NCBI RefSeq assembly: GCF_001425605.1 | Contig: NZ_LMRG01000003.1 | Location: 147,122 to 211,121 of the forward strand | DNA: 64,000 nucleotides | Reading direction: 5' to 3' | From: Rhizobium sp. Leaf453 | GTDB taxonomy: Bacteria > Pseudomonadota > Alphaproteobacteria > Rhizobiales > Rhizobiaceae | Shown here: one piece after another, positions 8,470 through 17,258 of the stretch | Numbering within the stretch: the stretch's first letter is position 1 | Layout: each line of letters opens with the position of its first letter | Notes under the pieces: generated by a model | What the model was told of the DNA's origin: nothing | Seen by the model: only the letters and a program-made list of their open reading frames with translations | Database searches by the model: none | Program-made: the position numbers and the translations under genes

Positions 8470-9006
8470 ATGCGTATTGATGCAATTTCCACCGGCAAGA
8501 ATCCGCCGGAAGATATCAACGTCATCGTCGAGGTTCCGGTTGGCGGTCATCCGATCAAGTACGAGATGGACAAGGAAGCCGGCACGCTGGTTGTCGACCG
8601 CTTCCTCTACACGCCGATGACCTATCCGGGCAATTACGGCTTCGTGCCGCACACGCTGTCGGAAGATGGCGACCCGATCGACGTTCTGATCGCCTCGACC
8701 CGTCCGCTGGTTCCGGGCTGCGTCATCAATGTGCGCCCGATCGGCGTGATGATGATGGAAGACAATTCGGGCAAGGACGAGAAGATCGTCGCCGTTCCGA
8801 ACTATCATCTGACCAAGCGTTACGACAAGGTCAAGGAATATACCGACCTGCCGGAAATCACCCTGCAGCAGATCGAGCATTTCTTCGAGCACTACAAGGA
8901 TCTGGAGCCCGGCAAGTGGGTGAAGATCTACGGCTGGAAGGATTCCACCGTTGCCCAGCAGCTGATCGTCGAAGCGATCGAGCGCGCCAAGGCAGAGAAG
9001 AAGTAA
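8470..9006 (+). CDS. ppa: Inorganic pyrophosphatase
   Basis: 178 residues, the usual size of bacterial family I soluble pyrophosphatases. It hydrolyses PPi to two phosphates in the cytoplasm, driving biosynthetic reactions. It has [12 protein letters not shown] and the family signature DGDPIDV with its metal-binding aspartates, then GKWVKIYGW near the C-terminus. I chose the ATG at 8470 ([18 protein letters not shown]), directly after a G-rich ribosome-binding site; an in-frame TTG at 8458 would add only four residues. A strong terminator follows. Confidence 0.96.
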   Translation: MRIDAISTGKNPPEDINVIVEVPVGGHPIKYEMDKEAGTLVVDRFLYTPMTYPGNYGFVPHTLSEDGDPIDVLIASTRPLVPGCVINVRPIGVMMMEDNSGKDEKIVAVPNYHLTKRYDKVKEYTDLPEITLQQIEHFFEHYKDLEPGKWVKIYGWKDSTVAQQLIVEAIERAKAEKK

Positions 9007-9042
9007 TTCCGCTCCGGCCGCAAGGCCGGTGCATTGTCTAAT

Positions 9043-9079
9043 AAAAAACCTCCGGATCTCGATGATCCGGAGGTTTTTT
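9043..9079. terminator. Bidirectional intrinsic terminator between ppa and yggT
   Basis: A perfect 16-bp stem, AAAAAACCTCCGGATC (9043-9058) pairing with 9064-9079, around a 5-nt loop TCGAT. The A-run on one side and T-run on the other make it functional in both directions, serving the convergent ppa and yggT genes. Confidence 0.93.
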
Positions 9080-9112
9080 ATTGGAAGTTCAAAGGCCCTG
9101 ACGAGCGTACGA

Positions 9113-9406
9113 TCAGCTCAGCAGCGCTGTCGCGATCGTCGTGTTGAGCAGGTACCAGAAGAAATAGAGGATCACGAGCACGACCAGCGGCGACAGGTCG
9201 ACGCCGCCCATATCCGGCAGCAGGCGGCGGATCGGACGGTAGAGCGGCTCGGTCAGCTGGTAGAGCGAGCGGCCGATCATGTTGATTGCCTGGTTGTTCA
9301 CGTTGATGACGTTGAACGCGTAGAGCCAGGAGAAGATCGCCGAAGCAATGATCAGAAACCACGCAATGTTGATGATGAAGTTCAGGGTCTGAATGACAGC
9401 AAGCAT
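9113..9406 (-). CDS. YggT family membrane protein
   Basis: 97 residues with two hydrophobic segments flanking the conserved 'LTEPLYRPIRRLLP' loop and 'GGVDLSPLVVLVILYFF' second segment, which define the YggT/YlmG family (DUF165-like small membrane proteins linked to osmotic tolerance or cell-division-related membrane functions). I chose the ATG at 9406 (MLAVIQTLNFIIN), preceded by GGAG at 6 nt; the frame is open further upstream but lacks similar support. Confidence 0.85.
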   Translation of the reverse strand: MLAVIQTLNFIINIAWFLIIASAIFSWLYAFNVINVNNQAINMIGRSLYQLTEPLYRPIRRLLPDMGGVDLSPLVVLVILYFFWYLLNTTIATALLS

Positions 9407-9541
9407 GCCGGGCTCCAATTCGTTGTTGACAGACATGTAGACATTGACGCGTTCACCGGCAAGACCAAGCTTTGCGCAGCGCCGAAACATGTTTAATACG
9501 GCAGGCCTGACGCAGTGTCAGCCTATTGGAAAGATCGCAGC

Positions 9542-10783
9542 ATGTCCGTCATCCAGAGTGCCGACCGGTTCGCAGCCTTCCGGCATGTGTCCTACGCACG
9601 CTTCTTCTTCTCGCGCTTCCTCGCATCCTTCGCCATCCAGATCATCAGTGTCTCCGTCGGCTGGCAGATGTACGAGCAGACACAGAACACGCTCTATCTC
9701 GGCCTGATCGGCCTGTTCCAGTTCCTGCCGTCGCTGGTGCTGATCCTGATCACCGGTTCTGTCGCCGACCGGCATTCGCGACGCATGATCATGGCCATCT
9801 GCATGGTGATCAGCGCGCTCTGCGCTGCGGCCCTGCTGGGGCTGACCGTCGCCGATGCATTTTCGCCCTGGCCGGTCTTCGCCATTCTCATCGTCTTCGG
9901 CATCGAGCGCGCCTTCATGGCGCCGGCGGTACAGTCGCTGGCGCCCAATCTCGTGCCGGCGCAGGATCTGTCGAATGCGATTGCCTGGAATTCCTCGTCC
10001 TGGCAGACGGCGGCTATCCTCGGCCCTGTCGCCGGCGGCCTGCTTTATGGGCTGGGCGCAGTCGTCGCCTATTCCGTGGCGCTGGGTTTCCTCGTGCTTG
10101 CGTCCCTGCTTGTTGCACTGATCGAAAAGCCGGCGCAGCACAGCCTCAGCGAGCCGCGCGACTGGACTTCGGTTCTGGCGGGATTCCGGTTCATCCGATC
10201 GGAAAAGGTGGTGCTGGGCGCCATCTCGCTCGATCTCTTTGCCGTTTTGCTCGGTGGTGCCGTCGCGCTGATGCCGGTCTTCGCCAGTGAAATCCTGGTT
10301 CTCGGCCCGCTCGGTCTCGGCCTGTTGCGCGCCGCACCGGGCATCGGCGCCATTGTCGTGGCGATCACCCTTGCCGCCTATCCGATCCGTCACAATGCCG
10401 GCATCCTGATGTTTATCGGTGTTGCCCTGTTCGGCATCGGCACTGTGATTTTCGGACTCTCGCACGTCGCCTGGCTTTCGATCGCCGCGCTGATGCTGAT
10501 GGGCGGTTCGGACATGATCTCGGTCTATGTGCGCGAAACGCTGATCGCGCTGTGGACGCCGGACGCCGTTCGCGGTCGCGTCAATGCTGTCAACATGGTG
10601 TTCGTCGGCGCTTCCAACGAACTCGGCGAATTCCGCGCCGGCACGATGGCGCATGTCATCGGCGCCGTCCCGGCCGTCGTCATCGGCGGTGTCGGCACGC
10701 TCGCCGTTGCAGTCATCTGGGCGCTCGGCTTCCCGCAGTTGCGCAAGATCGATTCGCTGGATGCGCCGGAGCGGGGTAACTGA
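9542..10783 (+). CDS. Major facilitator superfamily exporter (EntS-like)
   Basis: 413 residues with about 12 membrane helices. The N-terminal half has the MFS motif A variant 'GSVADRHSRRMIM' after helix 2, and the layout (FRHVSYARFFFSRFLASFA start, long 'MAPAVQSLAPNLVP' segment) is like the enterobactin exporter EntS / DUF894 group. The substrate is unknown: a siderophore or drug is possible but not shown. ATG at 9542 is preceded by GGAAAG; an in-frame ATG at 9515 is less favoured. It stands alone, divergent from yggT. Confidence 0.83.
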   Translation: MSVIQSADRFAAFRHVSYARFFFSRFLASFAIQIISVSVGWQMYEQTQNTLYLGLIGLFQFLPSLVLILITGSVADRHSRRMIMAICMVISALCAAALLGLTVADAFSPWPVFAILIVFGIERAFMAPAVQSLAPNLVPAQDLSNAIAWNSSSWQTAAILGPVAGGLLYGLGAVVAYSVALGFLVLASLLVALIEKPAQHSLSEPRDWTSVLAGFRFIRSEKVVLGAISLDLFAVLLGGAVALMPVFASEILVLGPLGLGLLRAAPGIGAIVVAITLAAYPIRHNAGILMFIGVALFGIGTVIFGLSHVAWLSIAALMLMGGSDMISVYVRETLIALWTPDAVRGRVNAVNMVFVGASNELGEFRAGTMAHVIGAVPAVVIGGVGTLAVAVIWALGFPQLRKIDSLDAPERGN

Positions 10784-10798
10784 GGGAATACCGAGACG

Positions 10799-10986
10799 TT
10801 TGAGGTCGGGGATGTCACCCTCTCTGTCGGCTACGCCGACATCTTCCCCTCAAGGGTGGAGATGAGGCGCGAGCCTTTAAGGCCACATTATTACGTAAGG
10901 GAGGCAATGCCCGTTGTTGTGATCTCCCCCCTTGTGGGGGAGATGTCACGGAGTGACAGAGGGGGGTAAGTTTCTCCGACCTCAAA
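10799..10986. repeat. Miniature inverted-repeat-like element between convergent genes
   Basis: A 188-bp intergenic block bounded by an 11-bp perfect inverted repeat, TTTGAGGTCGG (10799-10809) and CCGACCTCAAA (10976-10986). Inside are two related palindromic modules of the rhizobial type 'TCTCCCC..TTGTGGGGGAGA..TGTCACGGAGTGACAGAGGGG' (10921-10966) and a diverged inverted partner (10810-10865). No coding capacity. It lies between the convergent MFS exporter and amidotransferase genes. Confidence 0.6.
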
Positions 10987-11003
10987 AGTCCCGTTGCTCC
11001 TCT

Positions 11004-11747
11004 TCAGGCAATCACCTTCTCACCCTGCCGCTGGAAGATGTGCGTCAGGAAACGATCCATCCAGGCGCGCAGCGGCGCGTCGTAGTCCATGCGGCCTTCC
11101 AGATGGGCGCGGCCGATCTGGGCGCCGGGGAGGTCGAAGCGGTGGGCGCCGTGGACGACCCAGCGGTGCATCATCACTCGCGTCAGTTCGCCGTGAAACT
11201 GGATGCCCCAAGCGTTTTCGCCATAGCGGAAAGCCTGGTTGGGATAGGTGCTGCCGGAGGCGAGCAGTTCGGCGCCCTTTGGCAGGTCGAAACCCTCGCG
11301 ATGAAACTGGTAGACCATCGAGGGCCATTCCATCAGCGCGCGGCCTTTCTCGGTCGTGTGCAGCGGATACCAGCCGATCTCGGTCATGCCGTCACGATGC
11401 GGGGCGACGATGCCGCCGAGATGGCGCACCAGCATTTGCGCGCCGAGACAGATGCCGAGAAACGGCTTGTTTTCGGAGAGCGGCACGGACAGCCAGTCGA
11501 TCTCGCGGCGAACATACTCCTCGTCGTCATTGGCGCTCATCGGCCCGCCGAAGACGACTGCGCCGGCATGGTTTTCCAATGCTTTCGGCAGGGGATCGCC
11601 CAGCACCGGGCGGCGGATATCGAGGCTCAGCCCCTTTTCCAGCAGAAGCTGGCCGACCCGGCCGGGGCTGGAACGCTCCTGATGCAGGACGATCAGGACG
11701 GGATTACCGCTCTTGCGGGTACATGCGGTCGTCGAAGAGCATGTCAC
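11004..11747 (-). CDS. Class I glutamine amidotransferase domain protein (GuaA-like GATase1)
   Basis: 247 residues, a single class-I GATase domain. The catalytic Cys100 is in GICLGAQ and the His185/Glu187 pair is in QFHGELT. Free-standing proteins of this type are related to the GMP-synthase amidotransferase domain or to gamma-glutamyl hydrolases such as PuuD, but the substrate is unknown. The start GTG at 11747 overlaps the TGA of the upstream terB-like gene as GTGA, so it is translationally coupled and is the last gene of the hemC-led operon. Confidence 0.82.
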   Translation of the reverse strand: MTCSSTTACTRKSGNPVLIVLHQERSSPGRVGQLLLEKGLSLDIRRPVLGDPLPKALENHAGAVVFGGPMSANDDEEYVRREIDWLSVPLSENKPFLGICLGAQMLVRHLGGIVAPHRDGMTEIGWYPLHTTEKGRALMEWPSMVYQFHREGFDLPKGAELLASGSTYPNQAFRYGENAWGIQFHGELTRVMMHRWVVHGAHRFDLPGAQIGRAHLEGRMDYDAPLRAWMDRFLTHIFQRQGEKVIA

Positions 11748-12226
11748 TGTTCCTGTTCGGCGGTCGTCTCCTCCACGACGTCCAGCTTCGCGGCTACCTC
11801 CTGCCGCTTGATGATCCTGTCCCTTCCGGAAACGCCCAGAAGGTCGGCGATGCGCCAGATGACGTGATCCTCCATTTCACTGCGCTTGCCATCGGCATAG
11901 ACAATCTCCCACAGCATGCCGATCAGGTCTATCCGCTGCTCCTCGGAAAAATGCCGCTTGATGTCGGAGGTGAAGCGGAAATAGTCGATCGCCTGGCTTT
12001 CGGCTGCCTCGCCGGCAACAATCAGCGCGTCGAGCGAGGCGTCGTCGAGCTGGTAATGCTCCTTGACCATCGAGCGAATCTTCTTTCGCTCCTTCTCGTG
12101 GACCTCGCCATCGGCCTCCATCACCTGGATGCAGAGCGCCGCGATGGCGATGCGCGGATCACCCGGCTCGATGTGAGGTCCATGGCCGGTGAGGCTGTCG
12201 AGAAAACTGCGAAATCGTTCAAACAT
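11744..12226 (-). CDS. TerB-like (tellurite resistance protein B family) protein
   Basis: 160 residues. It has the TerB-like helical repeat around acidic motifs: 'IAIAALCIQVMEADGEVHEKERKKI' region (about residues 28-52) and 'LIGMLWEIVYADGKRSEMEDHVIWRIADLLGV' region (about 98-130). The DG..E..E pattern binds divalent metal in the family. The role is unclear; in alphaproteobacteria such genes often follow hemY. It overlaps the amidotransferase start by 4 nt and starts 28 nt after hemY. Confidence 0.8.
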   Translation of the reverse strand: MFERFRSFLDSLTGHGPHIEPGDPRIAIAALCIQVMEADGEVHEKERKKIRSMVKEHYQLDDASLDALIVAGEAAESQAIDYFRFTSDIKRHFSEEQRIDLIGMLWEIVYADGKRSEMEDHVIWRIADLLGVSGRDRIIKRQEVAAKLDVVEETTAEQEQ

Positions 12227-12254
12227 GTGGGTCCGTTAAAATCGGGTTCGGTCT

Positions 12255-14108
12255 TCAAAACAGTCGGAATGTCGTCTTTTCCAGAGGTTTGGCGCTGTCC
12301 TTGCGAACGCCCGGATCATCCGGGGGGCGGCCGAAGAAGGGCTCAACCACGGGTTCGTCCGCCTTTGCCGTCGGCGACTTCGTGGCTGCTTTCGTTGTCT
12401 GGGGAACGACGGCCGTTTCGGCTGGTGCCGCAGCCACGGTCGTCTTTTCCTGGGGCTTGGCACTGCGGTCGCGCACGCCCGGATCATCCGGCGGACGGCC
12501 GAAGAAAGGCTCGGCAACAGGCTCGTCCATCTTCGTCGATACCGGCTTTGCGGCAGCCTTCACCGTCTGGGGAACGATCACCGATTCGGTCGGAACCGGA
12601 ACGGCGATCGTCTTCACGGCCGGCTCTTCGGCGACCTTCTCCACCTTCGCCGGTTCGACAGACTTTGCCGGTGTCTCGACAGACTTTGCCGGGGTCTCGA
12701 CCACCTTTTCAACGCGCTTTTGAACCGGCTCCTCGCGGTGATGGGCAATCGCCACCGGCGGCAGGCTGCGGATGGCTTCGTCGGCAATATCGGCGCTGCC
12801 TTCCTCGACGGGGCCTGAAATCTGCGCAACCGGCATCTTCCATTCGAAGGCGTCGAGACGACCGCTGACCGGCGACACCGGCAGCCATTCCGGAGAGGTG
12901 ATGCCATCGGCGGTCCAGGCCGGATCGCGTGGGCTTTTCAGCGCCTGGTTCATCCAGTGACGTATACGGCCGTCATCGCCGGTATCGGCTTCCTCGATAT
13001 CGGCCAGCAGCAGGAAGATGCCTTCGCTCGGCTGGATGCGGGCGGCGGCCTCGGCTTTCGCGCGGGCCAGCTGCAGCTCGCGGGCTTCCAGCGCGCTTTC
13101 GGCGACGGTGGCGAGTGACACGACATTGTTCGGTTTCAACGCTTCCAGCTTGTGGGCGCGCTTCAATCGGTCAAGCGCCGAATCGCCGCTGCGGGCACGG
13201 ACATAGGTGCGGGCCACTTCCGGATGCGGGTCGTGCTTCCAGAGCTTTTCGAGGATGGAGGCGGCCTTGCGCAGATTGTCCTCGCGAAACAAAGCCTTGG
13301 CGGCGATCAGGCCCGCGGGCACCAGGGTTTCGGAAAGTTTCAACGCCGCCTGCGCATCGTCGCGGGCACCCTTCGGGTCCGATTCCAGCTTTTCGCCGGC
13401 GCGGGCGGTCAGCAGCACGGCCTTCTTGCGGTCGGCTTCCTTCTTGTCGATGACATGAGCGGCGCGGCTCTGGTCGATGAGGCGGATGGCTTCATCCCAC
13501 TGGCCGGACTGGCTGCGATAATCGAGCGCGGCGAGCGTTGCCCAAGGAAGGTGCGGCGCCTTGTCGGCGGCACGCTCGGCGTATTGGCGGGCAGCCTCGT
13601 TGGCGCCCAAACGCTTCGCCTCGAGATAGAGGCCGCGCAGGCCGAGTTCCCGGGTTTCGGGATCGTCGGCCATCAGCTCGAATTTCTTGCGGGCGTCGTT
13701 GTACTTGCCTTCGATCAGTGCCGTCTGTGCTTCAAGAAGATGGATCAGCGGCTCCTGGTCGGCGCTCAGGAGGCCGCGGGTGCGGGCCGTCATCTTGCGG
13801 GCGAGTGCGGAATCACCGGCGCCGGCGGCGATGAGGCCGGTCGACAGCGCCTGATAACCGCGGTCACGCTTGCGAGCGCGGAAATAGCGAGTGATCGAAT
13901 GCGGCGACAGCCAGACGACGCGGACCAGCCAGACGACGATCAGGATGGCGGCGATCAGCGAGGCCAGAAGCGTCGCGGCCACCATCAGGCTCATCTCGAT
14001 GCGCTGCCCCTGCCAGATCAGCGACAGTTCACCGGGGCGGTCTGCCAGCCATGCAAAACCAGCACCAAGAGCCAGAACGATGAGGACATAGAACAGAATG
14101 CGGATCAT
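12255..14108 (-). CDS. hemY: HemY-like inner-membrane TPR protein of the heme operon
   Basis: 617 residues. Two N-terminal membrane helices (MIRILFYVLIVLALGAGFAWL and a second near residues 42-66) are followed by the HemY_N region and TPR-like helical repeats to about residue 430. It matches proteobacterial HemY encoded with hemC/hemD; this is not the protoporphyrinogen oxidase also called HemY. The C-terminal 190 residues are a low-complexity Pro/Ala/Glu/Lys tail with two near-identical copies of FFGRPPDDPGVR and a doubled ETPAKSV, longer than in E. coli HemY (398 residues). It starts 10 nt after the Mic60-like gene. Confidence 0.87.
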   Translation of the reverse strand: MIRILFYVLIVLALGAGFAWLADRPGELSLIWQGQRIEMSLMVAATLLASLIAAILIVVWLVRVVWLSPHSITRYFRARKRDRGYQALSTGLIAAGAGDSALARKMTARTRGLLSADQEPLIHLLEAQTALIEGKYNDARKKFELMADDPETRELGLRGLYLEAKRLGANEAARQYAERAADKAPHLPWATLAALDYRSQSGQWDEAIRLIDQSRAAHVIDKKEADRKKAVLLTARAGEKLESDPKGARDDAQAALKLSETLVPAGLIAAKALFREDNLRKAASILEKLWKHDPHPEVARTYVRARSGDSALDRLKRAHKLEALKPNNVVSLATVAESALEARELQLARAKAEAAARIQPSEGIFLLLADIEEADTGDDGRIRHWMNQALKSPRDPAWTADGITSPEWLPVSPVSGRLDAFEWKMPVAQISGPVEEGSADIADEAIRSLPPVAIAHHREEPVQKRVEKVVETPAKSVETPAKSVEPAKVEKVAEEPAVKTIAVPVPTESVIVPQTVKAAAKPVSTKMDEPVAEPFFGRPPDDPGVRDRSAKPQEKTTVAAAPAETAVVPQTTKAATKSPTAKADEPVVEPFFGRPPDDPGVRKDSAKPLEKTTFRLF

Positions 14109-14118
14109 GAAATCTTCC

Positions 14119-15402
14119 TCAGCCCTGATTGGCCGTCATGGCGCCGGAAACGGTGGCGTCGATCAGCCCCTCGACCCGGATGCGCTGGTCAAGCTTCGTC
14201 TTGAAATCGGCACCCGCCGCCTTTGCCGGTTCCGGTAGGCCTTCCCACTCCAGGCTTGCGCCCTTCAGATCGCCATTCACCAGCTTGTCCTCGATGCGGG
14301 CAACCACGGCTTCCGGGCCTTCGCCTTCGACGCTGCCGACCGGGCGGATGCGGATTGCGGAGGTGGCGCTGTCCATCAGCCGCGAGAAGACGCCCTGATT
14401 GGGGTCGCTATGCTGCGTGGCTTCCAGCATGGCATCTGCCACGGCCGGGAAATCGCGGGTGAGATCGGCGCGCGGCGCGACGCCCAGCGTTGCGTCCTTG
14501 GCAAGGCCTGTGACGGCCGGATCGTCGGCCGCGATGCTTTTCAGGGCGTCGAGTTCGGCCAGGAACGGGCCACCGCGATCGATTGCCGTCTTCAGCGCCG
14601 TCACGGCGATGGCGCGGGCCAGCTGGATGTCACTGGCTGGCTCGTCGATCTTCTTTTCTGCCGCGTCGATGCGGGTCGAAAGTTCGGATTTCGCTGCCTC
14701 GGTCGATTGCTGTGCGTCGGCCAGCGCCGATTTCAGGCTGGCGACTTCACCGGTCAGGTTGCTGATTTGAGCCTCCAGACCGGAAACGTCGGCGGCCGTG
14801 CCGTTGCCGCCTTCCGCCGCGCTTTTTTCCAACGCTGCGAGACGGGTTTCCAGCGGGCCGAGATCGGCGGTCTGCGACGAGGGTGCGGCCGCCAGCTGGG
14901 CCTTGATCGATTCGATATCCGCCGACAGGCTTTGTTCGATGGTGCTGTTATCCGTTGCAGGACCAAGCGCCGGCAGGACGCCGGCATATTGTAGGCCGCC
15001 GGCGGCAAGAAGGGCGATCAGGCCGCCGAGAATGCCGGCCGCGAGCGGTCCGGCATTGGACGGGCGCTGATAGGGTGGCGGTGCAGACGCAGCAGGCTGT
15101 TCCGTGTAGGTGGTGGCGGCCGGTTCTTCGGCGAAGGCGGCGGCTGCCGCCTCGGCGCGGGCGTCCTCGTCCGCCGGTGCGGTGGCTTCCACGGGGTCTC
15201 CGGTTCGCGCGGATTCTTCAACCTCTACAGGCGTTTCGGTGTCCGACGGGCGTGCGTCATCCGCCGCCTCTATCGGGGTCTCGGGCTCAGCCTTCGTGTC
15301 GCCGGTCGCGGCATCGGCCGCCGGGGTCGCGTTGGCTTCCAGATCGATCGTCAAAGGTTCCTGTTCGGACTTCGAGCGGCGCGGAGGGTTTTCCGGTCCC
15401 AT
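14119..15402 (-). CDS. Mitofilin/Mic60-like inner-membrane protein (COG4223)
   Basis: 427 residues. The first 130 are acidic and Ala/Glu/Thr-rich, a single membrane helix lies near residues 137-157 (AAGILGGLIALLAAGGLQYAG), a coiled-coil follows (about 175-270), and the C-terminal mitofilin signature region (LARAIAVTALKTAIDRGGPF ... RIRPVGSVEGEGPEAVVARIE ... LPEPAKAAGADF) completes it. This is the alphaproteobacterial homologue of Mic60, the organiser of mitochondrial crista junctions, and its location beside hemY in the heme operon is diagnostic. It probably bends inner membrane or links it to the envelope. Confidence 0.87.
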   Translation of the reverse strand: MGPENPPRRSKSEQEPLTIDLEANATPAADAATGDTKAEPETPIEAADDARPSDTETPVEVEESARTGDPVEATAPADEDARAEAAAAAFAEEPAATTYTEQPAASAPPPYQRPSNAGPLAAGILGGLIALLAAGGLQYAGVLPALGPATDNSTIEQSLSADIESIKAQLAAAPSSQTADLGPLETRLAALEKSAAEGGNGTAADVSGLEAQISNLTGEVASLKSALADAQQSTEAAKSELSTRIDAAEKKIDEPASDIQLARAIAVTALKTAIDRGGPFLAELDALKSIAADDPAVTGLAKDATLGVAPRADLTRDFPAVADAMLEATQHSDPNQGVFSRLMDSATSAIRIRPVGSVEGEGPEAVVARIEDKLVNGDLKGASLEWEGLPEPAKAAGADFKTKLDQRIRVEGLIDATVSGAMTANQG

Positions 15403-15547
15403 GATGATCTCTTTCCGTTATCGCATGAACTGAAGGCACTCTGTCAGCTTAAACCTAGACACGGACTAGGCATAGGGAAAGCCCCCAAGCGACAATTCCT
15501 TGACTGGGTCACGACGCGTTTTGGTCACGAGGCGGCTTGCGGCGGGT

Positions 15548-16249
15548 TCAGAGAAGCGCGAGTAGGCTCTCTTCACTGGGGGCTGCCGCAACAGCGATCT
15601 CGCCTATACCGTCGGGCACGGCATCTGCTATCTGGCTGCTCATGCACAACAGGCGGATATCAAAGTCGGTGAGCATCGCGGGCGTCACGATACGGAAAAA
15701 ATGCCGCACCGTTTCCTGCGAGTAGAACAGGATGGCATCTGGCCTCAAAGCCAGCTGCGCGCGTATGTCGTCCGGCGTGTGTTCGATCGGCTGCATGCGA
15801 TAGACTTCCACCACGCGGCAGACGATGCCCGCCTGTTCAAGCGCGGCCTCGAAATGCGGGGAGCGGGGCTGGCCGGCGAGATAGAGGAGCCCGCCTTCTG
15901 CCCCTCCTGTGCCGTCCCGGATGATCAGCTCGGCAAGGCTTGCGCCGGTGCCGGCTCCAGCGATGACCGACTGGAATCCGGATTGCCGCGCAATGTCTGC
16001 GGTGGCTGAGCCGACACAATAGAGGGGGGTGGCGACGTGCGGCGTCAGGTCGTTCCCGCCCAGAGCGCGGATCGCTTCGGCGCTGGTGGTGGCAATGGCC
16101 GTGTGCGGCTGCGCCAGCGCGTCCAGCGCCGCCCGGGGATCACGGATCGCCGCCATCAGCGGCACGAGAATGGCCTTATGCCCCAAGGCTTCCAGTCTTG
16201 CCGCCGTTGCCGCCGCTGCCGGTTGTGGGCGGGTGACAAGAACGCGCAT
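15548..16249 (-). CDS. hemD: Uroporphyrinogen-III synthase HemD
   Basis: 233 residues. It closes and inverts ring D of hydroxymethylbilane to make uroporphyrinogen III. The start MRVLVTRPQPAAAATAARLEALGH is the typical HemD N-terminus, and the segment 'ILFYSQETVRHFF' (about residues 175-187) is the expected active-site loop region (usually 'FTS...V..F'). HemD is poorly conserved, so the context is important: it starts 3 nt after hemC and is followed by the Mic60 and HemY genes. Confidence 0.9.
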   Translation of the reverse strand: MRVLVTRPQPAAAATAARLEALGHKAILVPLMAAIRDPRAALDALAQPHTAIATTSAEAIRALGGNDLTPHVATPLYCVGSATADIARQSGFQSVIAGAGTGASLAELIIRDGTGGAEGGLLYLAGQPRSPHFEAALEQAGIVCRVVEVYRMQPIEHTPDDIRAQLALRPDAILFYSQETVRHFFRIVTPAMLTDFDIRLLCMSSQIADAVPDGIGEIAVAAAPSEESLLALL

Positions 16250-16252
16250 GGA

Positions 16253-17182
16253 TCAGGTCCAGCTCGAGAAGAAATCCGGTCCCGCGTCGATGCGGATATC
16301 GTTGCCGGCGTGGGCGCCGAGCTGCTCGGCATCGGACGCCTTGCCTTCGCTCGAAACGCGAAACGACTGGCTGCCATCCGGCGTCAGGATCATGCCCGAA
16401 AAGCGGATGGTCTCGCCATCGGAGACGGCATAGCCGGCGATCGGCGTGCGGCAGGAGCCATCAAGCGTGCCGAGAAAGGCGCGCTCGCAGGTCACCGCTT
16501 CGTGGGTGCGGATGTCGTTGATGGCTTCGAGCAGCGCATTGACCTTCTCGTCGCCGATCCGGCTTTCGATACAGATCGCGCCCTGCGCCGGTGCCGGCGG
16601 GAAGATGTCGGGATCGAGCAGCTCGGTCGGCACATCGTCCTTGCCGAGACGCTTCAGGCCGGCAAAGGCGAGCAGGGTGGCATCGACCTGGCCTTCTGCC
16701 AGCTTTCGGAGCCTCGTATCGACCAGGCCGCGATAGGTGACGACGTTGATATCGGGCCGCAGCCGCTTGATCAGCGCCTGACGGCGCAGCGACGAGGAAC
16801 CGATGGTGGCGCCCTCAGGCAGGTCCAGCAGTTTTGCGGCGGTGCGTCCGACGAAGGCGTCGCGTGCATCTTCCCGCGGCAGGTAGGCGGAGAGAAACAG
16901 TCCGGTTGGCAGTTTCGTCGGCATGTCCTTGGATGAATGTACGGCGAAATCCAGCCCGCCGGAGGTCAGCATGTCCTCCAGTTCCTGGGTGAAGAGGCCC
17001 TTGCCGCCGATCTCCGACAGTGAGCGGTCCGTAATCCGGTCGCCCATGGTGGACAAGACGACGATCTCGAACATTTCGGATGGCAGGCCATGCGCCGCCA
17101 TCAGGCGGTCCCGCGTTTCATGGGCCTGCGCCAGCGCCAGCGGGCTGCCCCGCGTGCCGATCCGGAAAGGTTTTGTTTGCAT
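16253..17182 (-). CDS. hemC: Hydroxymethylbilane synthase (porphobilinogen deaminase) HemC
   Basis: 309 residues. It condenses four porphobilinogens into hydroxymethylbilane. I see [15 protein letters not shown] at the N-terminus, the loop '[10 protein letters not shown]', the 'GSSSLRRQA' substrate-binding segment and the dipyrromethane cofactor cysteine, Cys244 in [14 protein letters not shown] at 17182 is chosen because it places [13 protein letters not shown] seven residues from the start, as in homologues; the open frame upstream has no family similarity. It is divergent from tsaD across 76 bp. Confidence 0.95.
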   Translation of the reverse strand: MQTKPFRIGTRGSPLALAQAHETRDRLMAAHGLPSEMFEIVVLSTMGDRITDRSLSEIGGKGLFTQELEDMLTSGGLDFAVHSSKDMPTKLPTGLFLSAYLPREDARDAFVGRTAAKLLDLPEGATIGSSSLRRQALIKRLRPDINVVTYRGLVDTRLRKLAEGQVDATLLAFAGLKRLGKDDVPTELLDPDIFPPAPAQGAICIESRIGDEKVNALLEAINDIRTHEAVTCERAFLGTLDGSCRTPIAGYAVSDGETIRFSGMILTPDGSQSFRVSSEGKASDAEQLGAHAGNDIRIDAGPDFFSSWT

Positions 17183-17258
17183 CCACTGCGATCCGTTGTT
17201 ACCGGAGTTCCTGTATCCGCCTTTCCCCGCGACCGCAATATTCGAGTAAACCTGCCCC

